Shown: positions 1-12,498 of the stretch, piece by piece
Layout: every line of letters starts with the position of its first letter
Numbering within the stretch: position 1 is the first letter of the stretch
Source of the DNA: Chrysaora quinquecirrha
Taxonomy: Eukaryota; Cnidaria; Scyphozoa; Semaeostomeae; Pelagiidae
Direction: 5' to 3'
Assembly (NCBI GenBank): GCA_014526335.1
Contig: JACTAT010000001.1
Span: 2,464,830-2,528,829, forward strand
DNA length: 64,000 nucleotides
Made by a program: the position numbers and the translations under genes
The notes under the pieces: model-generated
Seen by the model: the letters and a program-made list of their open reading frames with translations, nothing else
Database searches by the model: none
What the model was told of the DNA's origin: nothing

Positions 1-2580
1 ATTTGACAAACAATGTTTGATTGTTTGGCCAAGGCCTTATTTTGTTCAGCAATGTTTTGCGACGTGGCTAGACATTCAAACATTACTTGACAAGCAAACT
101 TCAAATATTTGACAAACAATGTTTGATTGTTTGGCCAAGGCCTTATTTTGTTCAGCAATGTTTTGCGACGTGGCTAGACATTCAAACATTACTTGACAAG
201 CAAACTTCAAATATTTGACAAACAATGTTTGATTGTTTGGCCAAGGCCTTATTTTGTTCAGCAATGTTTTGCGACGTGGCTAACATTCAAACATTACTTG
301 ACAAGCAAACTTCAAATATTTGACAAACAATGTTTAATTGTTTGGCCAAGGCCTTATTTTGTTCAGCAATGTTTTGCGACGTGGCTAGACATTCAAACAT
401 TACTTGACAAGCAAACAAATATTTGACAAACAATGTTTAATTGTTTGGCCAAGGCCTTATTTTGTTCAGCAATGTTTTGCGACGTGGCTAGACATTCAAA
501 CATTACTTGACAAGCAAACTTCAAATATTTGACAAACAATGTTTGATTGTTTGGCCAAGGCCTTATTTTGTTCAGCAATGTTTTGCGACGTGGCTAGACA
601 TTCAAACATTACTTGACAAGCAAACTTCAAATATTTGACAAACAATGTTTAATTGTTTGGCCAAGGCCTTATTTTGTTCAGCAATGTTTTGCGACGTGGC
701 TAACATTCAAACATTACTTGACAAGCAAACTTCAAATATTTGACAAACAATGTTTGATTGTTTGGCCAAGGCCTTATTTTGTTCAGCAATGTTTTGCGAC
801 GTGGCTAGACATTCAAACATTACTTGACAAGCAAACTACAAATATTTGACAAACAATGTTTGATTGTTTGGCCAAGGCCTTATTTTGTTCAGCAATGTTT
901 TGCGACGTGGCTAGACATTCAAACATTACTTGACAAGCAAACTTCAAATATTTGACAAACAATGTTTAATTGTTTGGCCAAGGCCTTATTTTGTTCAGCA
1001 ATGTTTTGCGACGTGGCTAGACATTCAAACATTACTTGACAAGCAAACTTCAAATATTTGACAAACAATGTTTGATTGTTTGGCCAAGGCCTTATTTTGT
1101 TCAGCAATGTTTTGCGACGTGGCTAGACATTCAAACATTACTTGACAAGCAAACTTCAAATATTTGACAAACAATGTTTAATTGTTTGGCCAAGGCCTTA
1201 TTTTGTTCAGCAATGTTTTGCGACGTGGCTAGACATTCAAACATTACTTGACAAGCAAACTACAAATATTTGACAAACAATGTTTGATTGTTTGGCCAAG
1301 GCCTTATTTTGTTCAGCAATGTTTTGCGACGTGGCTAGACATTCAAACATTACTTGACAAGCAAACCTCAAATATTTGACAAACAATGTTTGATTGTTTG
1401 GCCAAGGCCTTATTTTGTTCAGCAATGTTTTGCGACGTGGCTAGACATTCAAACATTACTTGACAAGCAAACTTCAAATATTTGACAAACAATGTTTAAT
1501 TGTTTGGCCAAGGCCTTATTTTGTTCAGCAATGTTTTGCGACGTGGCTAGACATTCAAACATTACTTGACAAGCAAACCTCAAATATTTGACAAACAATG
1601 TTTGATTGTTTGGCCAAGGCCTTATTTTGTTCAGCAATGTTTTGCGACGTGGCTAGACATTCAAACATTACTTGACAAGCAAACTTCAAATATTTGACAA
1701 ACAATGTTTAATTGTTTGGCCAAGGCCTTATTTTGTTCAGCAATGTTTTGCGACGTGGCTAGACATTCAAACATTACTTGACAAGCAAACTTCAAATATT
1801 TGACAAACAATGTTTGATTGTTCGGCCAAGGCCTTATTTTGTTCAGCAATGTTTTGCGACGTGGCTAGACATTCAAACATTACTTGACAAGCAAACTTCA
1901 AATATTTGACAAACAATGTTTAATTGTTTGGCCAAGGCCTTATTTTGTTCAGCAATGTTTTGCGACGTGGCTAGACATTCAAACATTACTTGACAAGCAA
2001 ACTTCAAATATTTGACAAACAATGTTTAATTGTTTGGCCAAGGCCTTATTTTGTTCAGCAATGTTTTGCGACGTGGCTAGACATTCAAACATTACTTGAC
2101 AAGCAAACTTCAAATATTTGACAAACAATGTTTAATTGTTTGGCCAAGGCCTTATTTTGTTCAGCAATGTTTTGCGACGTGGCTAGACATTCAAACATTA
2201 CTTGACAAGCAAACTTCAAATATTTGACAAACAATGTTTAATTGTTTGGCCAAGGCCTTATTTTGTTCAGCAATGTTTTGCGACGTGGCTAGACATTCAA
2301 ACATTACTTGACAAGCAAACTTCAAATATTTGACAAACAATGTTTGATTGTTTGGCCAAGGCCTTATTTTGTTCAGCAATGTTTTGCGACGTGGCTAGAC
2401 ATTCAAACATTACTTGACAAGCAAACCTCAAATATTTGACAAACAATGTTTGATTGTTTGGCCAAGGCCTTATTTTGTTCAGCAATGTTTTGCGACGTGG
2501 CTAGACATTCAAACATTACTTGACAAGCAAACTTCAAATATTTGACAAACAATGTTTGATTGTTTGGCCAAGGCCTAATT
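1..2580. repeat. 106 bp tandem satellite, homogeneous block
   Basis: About 24 head-to-tail copies of a 106 bp monomer, nearly identical to each other. Each contains gacaaacaatgtttgattg, a ggccaaggcctt palindrome and the segment ttttgcgacgtggctagaca. Differences are mostly single bases, plus a few 1-3 base indels (loss of a g near 284 and 704, a shorter unit near 417). The array runs off the left edge of the window. Short open frames of about 62 codons recur with the period because the monomer lacks stops in some frames; they are not genes. The monomer resembles the ends and interior of the MITE family seen at 42597-42894. Confidence 0.97.
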
Positions 2581-4070
2581 TCTGTTCAGCAATGTTTTGT
2601 GACGTGGCTAAACATTCAAACATTACTTGACAAGCAAACTACAAATGTTTGACAAACAATGTTTGATCGTTTGGCCAGGGTCTAAAGCAACTCTGCTTCT
2701 CAAGCAATGTTTTGTGACGTGACCAAACGGTCGAACATTGCTTAGCAAATTACAAATGTTTGACAAACAATGTTTGATCGTTTGGCTAGGGCCTAAAGCA
2801 ACTCTGCTTATCAAGAAATGTTTGTGACGTGGCCAAACGGTCGAACATTGCTTAGCAAATTACAAATGTTTGACAAACAATGTTTGATCGTTTGGCTAGG
2901 GCCTAAAGCAACTCTGCTTATCAAGAAATGTTTGTGACGTGGCCAAACGGTCGAACATTGCTTAGCAACTTCCAAATGTTTGACAAACAATGTTTGATCG
3001 TTTGGCTAGGGCCTAAAGCAACTCTGCTTCTCAAGCAATGTTTTGTGACGTGGCCAAACGGTTGAGCATTGCTTCTCCAAATGTTTGACCAACAATGCTT
3101 GATCGTTTGGCCAGGGTCTAAAGCAACTCTGCTTCTCAAGCAATATTTTATCACGTGACCAAACGGTCGAACAATGCTTCTCCAAATGTTTGACAAACAA
3201 TGTTTGATCGTTTGGCTAGGGCCTAAAGCAACTCTGCTTATCAAGAAATGTTTGTGACGTGGCCAAACGGTCGAACATTGCTTAGTAAATTACAAATGTT
3301 TGACAAACAATGTTTAATCGTTTGGCCAGGGTCTAAAGCAACTCCGCTTGTCAAGCAATGTTTTATGACGTGGACAAACGGTCGAACATTGCTTAACAAA
3401 TTCCAAATGTTTGACAAACAATGTTTGATCGTTTGGCTAGGGCCTAAAGCAACTCTGCTTCTCAAGAAATGTTTGTGACGTGGCCAAACGGTCGAACATT
3501 GCTTAGCAAATTACAAATGTTTGACAAACAATGTTTGATCGTTTGGCTAGGGCCTAAAGCAACTCTGGTTATCAAGAAATGTTTGTGACGTGGCCAAACG
3601 GTCGAACATTGCTTAGCAAATTCCAAATGTTTGACAAACAATGTTTGATCGTTTGGCTAGGGCCTAAAGCAACTCTGCTTCTCAAGAAATGTTTGTGACG
3701 TGGCCAAACGGTCGAACATTGCTTAGCAAATTACAAATGTTTGACAAACAATGTTTGATCGTTTGGCTAGGGCCTAAAGCAACTCTGCTTATCAAGAAAT
3801 GTTTGTGACGTGGCCAAACGGTCGAACATTGCTTAGCAAATTCCAAATGTTTGACAAACAATGTTTGATCGTTTGGCTAGGGCCTAAAGCAACTCTGCTT
3901 ATCAAGAAATGTTTGATGACGTGGCCAAACGGTCGAACAATGCTTAGCAAATTCCAAATGTTTGACAAACATTGTTTGATCGTTTGGTTTGGGCCTGAAA
4001 CAACTCTGCTTGTCATGCAATGCTTTGTGACGTGGCTAAACGGTCGAAAATTGCTTGTAAGGCTACAGGG
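2581..4070. repeat. 110 bp tandem satellite, diverged block
   Basis: About 13 copies of a related but distinct monomer, mostly 110 bp, spaced for example 2772, 2882, 2992. It shares gacaaacaatgtttgatcg and gtgacgtggccaaacggtc with the first block but carries an extra segment, ctaaagcaactctgctt. Copies vary more in sequence and length (short units near 3070-3190) and the last ones before 4070 are the most decayed. This is the usual pattern of older, less homogenised monomers at a satellite edge. Confidence 0.94.
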
Positions 4071-4335
4071 CCAATTTTTTAGTTTCTTATGAAAAATACG
4101 CGTATCTCCCAAAAAGGAAAAAAATATTTGCTATGTATCTTTTGAGTCTTTGTCAATTGTAATGGACCCTAGGGGAAGCAAAACATTCAAAAATAAGTCT
4201 AGTTGCTTGCCTTCAAAGCTCTATCTAGAAACATGCATTGATTCATTGCGCTTACAAACAGAAAGGGCCTAAGTCAAGATCCTTGTATAACCTTGCAGTG
4301 CTTGTAAAGCCAAAATAAGCACTTTGATGGGTTCC
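4071..4335. other. unique flank between satellite and gene 3' end
   Basis: Single-copy, AT-rich sequence with no coding exon that I can recognise. It lies downstream of the minus-strand RPUSD4-like gene and probably includes its transcription termination region. Confidence 0.5.
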
Positions 4336-4341
4336 TTTATT
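4336..4341 (-). promoter_or_regulatory. polyadenylation signal of RPUSD4-like gene
   Basis: The minus strand reads AATAAA here, about 82 bases downstream of the stop codon at 4423-4425. This is a normal spacing for the 3' end of the last exon. Confidence 0.55.
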
Positions 4342-4422
4342 ATTACATCCAAAAAAGAACTTTGACAGTCACGAATCACAAACAATCCACAATGTCAATT
4401 AAATCAATTAAAATTAAAACTG

Positions 4423-7400
4423 TTACCGGTTTAGATTACGTTTTTTTCTTTCCTGGTATTCGATCATGTTCTTTCTCTTTGGATGTAAATCACAATTATA
4501 TAATGTCTCAGCAAAGTATTCAGGCATTGGCGCTTTGATGCGAAGATATTTTCCATTCGTTTTGATTTCTGGGATTTCTATACTCTCTGCAAAAAGATGC
4601 AATGGCACTAAAGCTCTTTGCCAAACTTGTATGTGAGGTTTTTTGCTCTCATCCTTTGATCTGATTCCTATAGAAACAATATAATAAACTCAGGAAGTTA
4701 CAAATTGGAAAACTTAAAATTCAACATGTCTCCATATATTTCGTAGCACTGGGTGAAATTTTCATCTGTTGCACTTGTGAAAGTTTTTGATGCCACAGAG
4801 AGTTGCAAGGTATCAGTGATGTGATGCAAGATGTTGCCTAGTGTAAAAATGTCGTTGGTGCCACAAATCATTGCAAGGTATTGCAGAAGTTGCAAGGTTT
4901 TAAAGAGTGCCTATAGGCGTCATAAAGAGTTTAAGATGTCACAGAAAGTTGCAAGGCATCGTGATGTAATGCAAGATACTGCAGGGTGCTGCAAGGCCTT
5001 GCTGCAGAAAATTGTGGGATCCAAAATCATTGCAAGGTATTGAAGAAGGCCAAAAGACTTCATAAAGATTTTAAGATGACACAGAAAGTCGCAAGGAATC
5101 GGTGATGTATTGCAAGATGTTGCAGAGTGCTAGAAGCTCTTGTTACAGAGCAATGCGGCATCAAAAATAATTGCACAGTATTGCAGAAAGTTGCAAGCTT
5201 TCAAACAGTTCAAAAGGGCGTCATAAAGATTTTTAGACATTACAGAGAGCTGTAAGGCATTAGTGAAGTGATGCATGATGTTGCCAAGTGCTGCAAGTAC
5301 TTGTTGGAGAGCATCGTAGCATCACAAATCATTGCAAGGTATTGCAAAAGGTTGAAAAGTTTCAAAAAGTGCCAAAAGGCAACACAAAGAATTGTAGATG
5401 TCGCAGAGAGCTGTAAGGCATTAGTTAAGCGATGCATGATGTTGCAGAGTGCAGCAAGTTCTTGTTGGAGAGCATCGTAGCATCACAGATCATTGCAAGG
5501 TATTGCAGAAGGTTGCAAAGTTTCAAAAAGTGCCAAAAGGCAACACAAAGAATTGTAGATGTCACAGAGAGCTGTAAGGCATTAGTGAAGCGATGCATGA
5601 TGTAGCAGAGTGCTGCAAAGTCTTGTTGGAGAGCATCGTAGCATCACAGATCATTGCAAGGTATTGCAGAAGGTTGCAAAGTTTCAAAAAGTGCCAAAAG
5701 GCAACACAAAGAATTGTAGATGTCACAGAGAGCTGTAAGGCATTAGTGAAGTGATGCATGATGTAGCAGAGGGCTGCAAGGTCTTGTTGGAGAGCATCGT
5801 AGCATCACAGATCATTGCAAGGTATTGCAGAAGGTTGCAAAGTTTCAAAAAGTTCCAAAAGGCAACACAAAGAATTGTAGATGTCACAGAGAGCTTTAAG
5901 GCATTAGTGAAGCGATGCATGATGTAGCAGAGTGCTGCAAAGTCTTGTTGGAGAGCATCGTAGCATCACAGATTATTGCAAGGTATTGCAGAAGGTTGCA
6001 AAGTTTCAAAAAGTGCCAAAAGGCAACACAAAGAATTGTAGATGTCACAGAGAGCTGTAAGGCATTAGTTAAGTGATGCATGATGTAGCAGAGTGCTGCA
6101 AGGTCTTGTTGGAGAGCATCGTAGCATCACAAATCATTGCAAGGTATTGCAAAAGGTTGAAAAGTTTCAAAAAGTGCCAAAAGGCAACACAAAGAATTGT
6201 AGATGTCACAGAGAGCTGTAAGGCATTAGTGAAGCGATGCATGATGTAGCAGAGTGCTGCAAAGTCTTGTTGGAGAGCATCGTAGCATCACAGATCATTG
6301 CAAGGTATTGCAGAAGGTTGCAAAGTTTCAAAAAGTGCCAAAAGGCAACACAAAGAATTGTAGATGTCACAGAGAGCTGTAAGGCATTAGTGAAGCGATG
6401 CATGATGTAGCAGAGTGCTGCAAAGTCTTGTTGGAGAGCATCGTAGCATCACAGATCATTGCAAGGTATTGCAGAAGGTTGCAAAGTTTCAAAAAGTGCC
6501 AAAAGGCAACACAAAGAATTGTAGATGTCACAGAGAGCTTTAAGGCATTAGTGAAGCGATGCATGATGTAGCAGAGTGCTGCAAAGTCTTGTTGGAGAGC
6601 ATCGTAGCATCACAGATCATTGCAAGGTATTGCAGAAGGTTGCAAAGTTTCAAAAAGTGCCAAAAGGCAACACAAAGAATTGTAGATGTCACAGAGAGCT
6701 GTAAGGCATTAGTTAAGTGATGCATGATGTTGCAGAGTGCTGCAAAGTCTTGTTGGAGAGCATCGTAGCATCACAGATCATTGCAAGGTATTGCAGAAGG
6801 TTGCAAAGTTTCAAAAAGTGCCAAAAGGCAACACAAAGAATTGTAGATGTCACAGAGAGCTGTAAGGCATTAGTTAAGTGATGCATGATGTTGCAGACTG
6901 CAGCAAGTTCTTGTTGCAGAGCAATATGGTATCACAAATCATTGCAAGGAAATGCCAAATGTCATAAGGTTTCAGAGTGGTGAAAGGCAACAAAAAGAGT
7001 TGTAGGTGTCACAATTGCAAGGTATTAGTGAAGTGATGCAAGATGTTGCAGATACTGCAAGGTTTTGGCATAGAGCATCGTGATATCACACAGCTGTGTC
7101 ATTACAGTAGCTTGGGCCCAAACCTTGCTGATCTTCTGACACAGCAAGCCAGCTGGACACACAGCTCCTTCAATAATGAAAATCAGGAAGATGATTACAA
7201 TGATTTATCAATATGCAAGATCGTATGATCATGATGTTGACAGCTATGATGCTGATGCTGATTAAAACGACAGCATCACAACTAATCATTGCATCACCAT
7301 ACACAAAAAGATAGTTACCTTTCATCTGAAGAAGCTGCATCAATCTTAAAGGTAAACTTTGAATACCACCCATCACTTCGGAGAATTTGTGATCTCCGAG

Positions 7401-8912
7401 AATAGGTGCACCAAGTGAACAAGCAGAGTGTAATCTTATTTGATGTTTTAAACCAGTTTTTGCAACAAACTCAACAAGAGCACAAGTATCTCTGTTTGAA
7501 TCAAGAACTTTATAAGCAGTATAGGCTTTCTTTACTTTTGAGTTTGGCGAAGGGAGCTGAAAAAGAAGGTAGTGACTGGATGAGTAGTTTCAATGAAATC
7601 GTCCCGTAACTTTCCAATTCATACAGCCCAAGGCTCTTCGCTTGTTTGGCCTTGTTTTCGGTTACGTTGAGCCTTTTTCAATACCATAAAAATTTTTATT
7701 TCTCTCACCAATGGCAAACACTAGGATAGATTTTCCATGAATGGAATACCAAAGTTGATGAGACTTGAATTGGACGGCATGCTCAGAGAGCCACAACATT
7801 TCCAAGGTCTGCAGTTCTTTGACTGATAACGCAGTCCAGGTTGGAATCCCATAGTAATTGTGGTATTTCATGACTGAGCAATTAGGATATCATTCAATTG
7901 TTGAGATCTTATAAAGCCCAGGCTTACAACACACACCTAAGGCTACTGTTTTCTAGTTGAAAGGGGCATTGTTTTCTATTGCTTTAGTCAAATTGTAACA
8001 CAGAATCACCAGTGTGCAGATCAAAGTTTCTATCAAAGAAGCCTTGTTTGGTAACTTTGTTGCACAATGCTTTCAAGACATTTTGCCCAACCTCTGATTT
8101 GAGATGTTTTGTCCAACTCATCATAGTTGTATTTTATAGTTTGTCAAATATTAAATTGTCAACATTGGAAGCTCTGCCACCAAGCCCCTGATTATCACAC
8201 TGTTGACTGTTTTAGATTACATTTACATGAGCGAAAGTGGATCAGATCTAAAGTTGATTGGATCCAGAATTCTGGTTTTGGGACGGATGGGCCTTCCGTT
8301 AACAAGAGGCAAGGATGTGATCCTTTTTGGGTCTAGCAATTGATGTATGCATGGTTACTAAATATTTCTTATAGTATAAGTTATACTAATACTATCCAAG
8401 AGAGCCAGATTGGATCTAATCCACCTGTTTACACAATGCAAAAGTAGATTCAGATCAAAACTGGAACCTGTTAAAAGCAATCCAAAGTAGGTCAATTTGC
8501 ACACCAGAAATGGATTGAATCTACTAAATTGTGTGTAAACGTAAGGCCAAACACTCCAAAAATAGATCTGATCCATTTTTCCTTGCGTAAATGTGGCCTT
8601 AACGAAAAACAAGTAATACAAAGCAATAAGGGCTGTTGGGGGAAACCGTGGTTGGGTGAATTGACCTGATACCTTGCACAACAAAAGTGTTCAATGTAGA
8701 GACACAAATTCCACTTTGGCTATACTTTACCATGTTGCTATTCTCTTCTAATTCAGATGCTGTCGTCATTCGATATCGCTTCTTTTCACCAATTACTGCT
8801 TCACAAATTGGATCATCAATTAACCCATAAGGTGATTGAGGAACACCCCTAGTCACACCATAATACATTTTATTTATTTTTCTCTCATGAAAAAGTTCAG
8901 ACATTTTCTCGG
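4423..8912 (-). CDS. RPUSD4: RPUSD4-like RluA-family pseudouridine synthase, 5' part missing
   Basis: Three minus-strand exons are visible: 8731 to about 8912, 7319-7556, and 4423-4667 (stop TAA at 4423-4425). Donors and acceptors are GT/AG and the phases match (0, then 1). The middle exon encodes the RluA C-terminal signature: TGLKHQIRLH followed by GAPILGDHKFS. The last exon begins with the second part of a split Gly codon and contains VPLHLFAESIEIP, a tail typical of this family. The first exon encodes EKMSELFHERKINKMYYGV, matching the segment after the catalytic domain start. Family knowledge: RPUSD4 is a mitochondrial enzyme that isomerises uridine in 16S rRNA and tRNA. The N-terminal half, with the catalytic Asp in the HRLD motif, was not found. 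The recognisable coding sequence stops exactly where the inverted-repeat element begins at 8911, so this copy may be truncated. RPUSD3 or another RluA member is possible; the RluA family call is firm. Confidence 0.7.
4740..7090. repeat. 161 bp tandem satellite inside RPUSD4-like last intron
   Basis: About 14 tandem copies with a 161 bp period (for example 5562, 5723, then 6206, 6367). The core motif is tcattgcaaggtattgcag, followed by a gttgcaaagtttcaaaaag stretch and a tgcatgatgt motif. Copies from 5230 to 6890 are nearly identical; both edges are degenerate and shade into smaller ttgcaag sub-repeats. The array fills most of the intron between the exons at 7319-7556 and 4423-4667, so any spliced transcript must read through it. 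Confidence 0.93.
7091..7318. other. intron end with SINE-like fragment
   Basis: Contains cttctgacacagcaagccagctgg near 7132-7156, which resembles the region between the A and B boxes of the tRNA-derived SINE seen better at 42238-42355. The rest is unremarkable intron sequence. Confidence 0.35.
8215..8598. mobile_element. 384 bp MITE with TTA target duplication (PIF/Harbinger-like)
   Basis: Imperfect terminal inverted repeats: the left end contains acatttacatgagcgaaag, and the right end is its approximate complement ending in taaatgtggcc. Subterminal ggatcagatc is present near both ends. The element is flanked by TTA at 8212-8214 and 8599-8601, the three-base duplication typical of PIF/Harbinger elements. 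It lies in the RPUSD4-like intron 7557-8730. It is a diverged relative of the element at 50403-50774. Confidence 0.65.
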
Positions 8913-9224
8913 CTGACCATCCATGTATGACCTATGGAGAGGATCGAAATCTTCAAACGGATTGAAATTTCTGAATATAGCAGTATAGTTGTAGTCACTT
9001 GTACTGAATCCATGTACACATACGAGTATCTAGTAGTATATATACATAGGATACATAGTATATAATGATGTGGCCTGCAACTGCCTGCAACTGCTGTTCA
9101 ACAGATGTCTTCTTGAATAGGGTGTGCATATAGTGGCATATATGTATGACCTATATATATAAAACGGATTGTAGATGCAGTGTAGTTGATGTATATACCC
9201 GTATATAGTGACCCAACCTATGCT

Positions 9225-11060
9225 CTCACAGATGTCTTCTTGAATATGGTGTATATAGTGTATATAGAGTATATATAAGTATATGGATGTATATACCCGA
9301 TATAGTATATACCCGTATATAGTGTATATAGAGTATATATAAGTATATTGATGTATATACGCGTATATGCTCTCATAGATGTCTTCTTGAATATGGTGTA
9401 TATAGTGTATATAGAGTATATATAAGTATATGGATGTATATACGCGTATATAGTTGCATATCCCATGCTCTCACAGATGTCTTCTTGAATATGGTGTATA
9501 TAGTGTATATAGAGTATATATAAGTATATGGATGTATATACGCGTATATAGTTGCATATCCCATGCTCTCATAGATGTCTTCTTGAATATGGTGTATATA
9601 GTGTATATAGAGTATATATAAGTATATGGATGTATATACCCGTATATAGTTGCATATCCCATGCTCTCACAGATGTCTTCTTGAATATGGTGTATATAGT
9701 GTATATAGAGTATATATAAGTATATGGATGTATATACGCGTATATAGTTGCATATCCCATGCTCTCACAGATGTCTTCTTGAATATGGTGTATATAGTGT
9801 ATATAGAGTATATATAAGTATATTGATGTATATACCCGTATATAGTTGCATATCCCATGCTCTCACAGATGTCTTCTTGAATATGGTGTATATAGTGTAT
9901 ATAGAGTATATATAAGTATATGGATGTATATACCCGTATATAGTTGCATATCCCATGCTCTCACAGATGTCTTCTTGAATATGGTGTATATAGTGTATAT
10001 AGAGTATATATAAGTATATTGATGTATATACCCGTATATAGTTGCATATCCCATGCTCTCATAGATGTCTTCTTGAATATGGTGTATATAGTGTATATAG
10101 AGTATATATAAGTATATGGATGTATATACCCGTATATAGTTGCATATCCCATGCTCTCACAGATGTCTTCTTGAATATGGTGTATATAGTGTATATAGAG
10201 TATATATAAGTATATTGATGTATATACCCGTATATAGTTGCATATCCCATGCTCTCACAGATGTCTTCTTGAATATGGTGTATATAGTGTATATAGAGTA
10301 TATATAAGTATATGGATGTATATACCCGTATATAGTGACCCAACCTATGCTCTCACAGATGTCTTCTTGAATATGGTGTATATAGTGTATATAGAGTATA
10401 TATAAGTATATTGATGTATATACCCGTATATAGTTGCATATCCCATGCTCTCATAGATGTCTTCTTGAATATGGTGTATATAGTGTATATAGAGTATATA
10501 TAAGTATATGGATGTATATATGCGTATATAGTTGCATATCCCATGCTCTCATACATGTCTTCTTGAATATGGTGTATATAGTGTATATAGAGTATATATA
10601 AGTATATTGATGTATATACCCGTATATAGTGACCCAACCTATGCTCTCACAGATGTCTTCTTGAATATGGTGTATATAGTGTATATAGAGTATATATAAG
10701 TATATGGATGTATATACGCGTATATAGTTGCATATCCCATGCTCTCATAGATGTCTTCTTGAATATGGTGTATATAGTGTATATAGAGTATATATAAGTA
10801 TATGGATGTATATACCCGTATATAGTGACCCAACCTATGCTCTCACAGATGTCTTCTTGAATATGGTGTATATAGTGTATATAGAGTATATATAAGTATA
10901 TTGATGTATATACCGGTATATAGTGACCCAACCTATGCTCTCACAGATGTCTTCTTGAATATGGTGTATATAGTGTATATAGAGTATATATAAGTATATT
11001 GATGTATATACCGGTATATAGTTACCCAACCTATGCTCTCACAGATGTCTTCTTGAATAG
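9225..11060. repeat. 98 bp tandem array, left arm
   Basis: About 18-19 copies of a 98 bp AT-rich monomer (starts near 9471, 9569, 9667, 9765 and so on). It contains cagatgtcttcttgaatatg, runs of gtatata, and a central palindrome whose core varies between tatatacgcgtatata, an acccgt form and an accggt form. Two monomer types occur here: most end gttgcatatcccatgctctc, while some (near 10340, 10640, 10830 and 10920) end with gacccaacctatgctctc. Open frames of 63-94 codons recur only because of the repetition. Confidence 0.96.
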
Positions 11061-12036
11061 GGTGTATATTATGTCAACTTATATTATGTCAACCTTTATA
11101 GGGTGTATGTATGTCAACCTTTATTTTCCAAAATGCTGGATGTGCCCTGAGGGGGGTACATGACCAATGAATTCTACAAACGACCTGCCCCATTATAATC
11201 TGGATAAAATCATACCCATGTTTAGAGATTTTCAAGGCCGAAAACCCACCAATATTGGTGGCACACACCTGTGTAAAAACAATATGTGCTCCATAAGTAT
11301 CCCAACCCTCCGCTGCAAACGGTTGAAATTAGCGGCCCGTGGGTACAGAAAATGAAGGAAGATTTCCATTCACTCTAAGCAATATCTCAAATTGGTGGGC
11401 CAATTTTTGCAAAAGCAGCCTGCTCCAGATACGGAGTCAGAATCTAAGTTTTGGCTGGGTTAGGGGAGAGTAACTGTTCCGCACCATCTTTCGAAGGCAG
11501 CCCGCGTGTAACAGTACAGTTTTCCTCTGTTACATATCCAACCTTTTTCAGGCGCCCCCTCAAATAATCGCCCATTCCAATTCTTCAACTTTGCGATTAG
11601 AAGCCCTCTCTATAAGTGCCTGCGCGCTTACTACTGAAAATACGGTATTTTTAGTTTACAATATATGTATAAAGAACAGGTATATCGAAAAAAAACTATA
11701 TCCAAAAACAAGAATGTCTAAAAAAAGTACGGTGAAAATATGCATAGGGTGAAGCGGTGAAAAACTGTTGTATTTTGAAAATGAAATATATATCACGAAA
11801 GTCAAATAAGTATCTAGTTGAAAATCTGAACAAGCATCTGAGATTTGTTAAAAATATTTTTACTGCTTTTGGCGCGCCATAAGAGAATTCGATTTTTTGG
11901 TTCTACAGAGATGTCTTCGTTTTGTAGACTTCGGCCATTTTTCTATCAAACAAAGACATTGTCACACTCCATTTAGATTTCCTCAAATTTCCTGAAAATA
12001 TCTAGTGTCTTTCTCACCCCTAAAAGAAATCTAGCA
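11061..12036. other. unique sequence inside the inverted-repeat element
   Basis: No recognisable gene. It starts with three copies of a tatgtcaac motif just inside the left array and holds a 62-codon open frame at 11167-11355 without recognisable similarity. I looked here on the minus strand for the missing RPUSD4 catalytic exon (an HRLD-type motif) and did not find it. Confidence 0.4.
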
Positions 12037-12498
12037 CAGTTGACATCCACAATCTCGAACTCTCAAGGGAAACTGGACTTTGTTCGAGATTACGAATGTT
12101 CGAAATAACAGATGCCCCATATAAATGTAAAAGGAACGGAAAGGAACCCTTATTGAAATTCTAGGTTACTGACCCTAACTTTCATGAAACAAGTAAATTA
12201 TTTTGCAAAATAAAAGTCCAGGGTCATCTGCTTTCTGGATAAATTTCATCCCTACTATATATTTGAACTTCAGATAAGATGTTGCATCACATCTCCGTGC
12301 GATGATAACAGACATAGATAACAGGCATCACCTTTGGGTTGGCAAACAGTTACGAACGAGAAGAGCTACTTTCTACCAGGAATTTCCTGTCAAGCTCTTG
12401 TACCCACATCTCTATCAACAAATCATGGCCGATCAAACTGTTTCATCCGATAGCAGCATCGTAAGACTCTGATAACGGCAATCCATCGTGGCTTCTGG

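Noticed and set aside
1..4070. CRISPR-like array or repetitive protein gene
   Set aside because: Units are contiguous with no unique spacers; the open frames of about 62-107 codons are periodic by-products of the monomer, and occur on both strands.
9218..11029. Tyr/Ile-rich repeated ORFs as a gene family
   Set aside because: The 98 bp period is not a multiple of three, so every frame shows the same short peptide in turn; there is no start, no splice logic and no homology.
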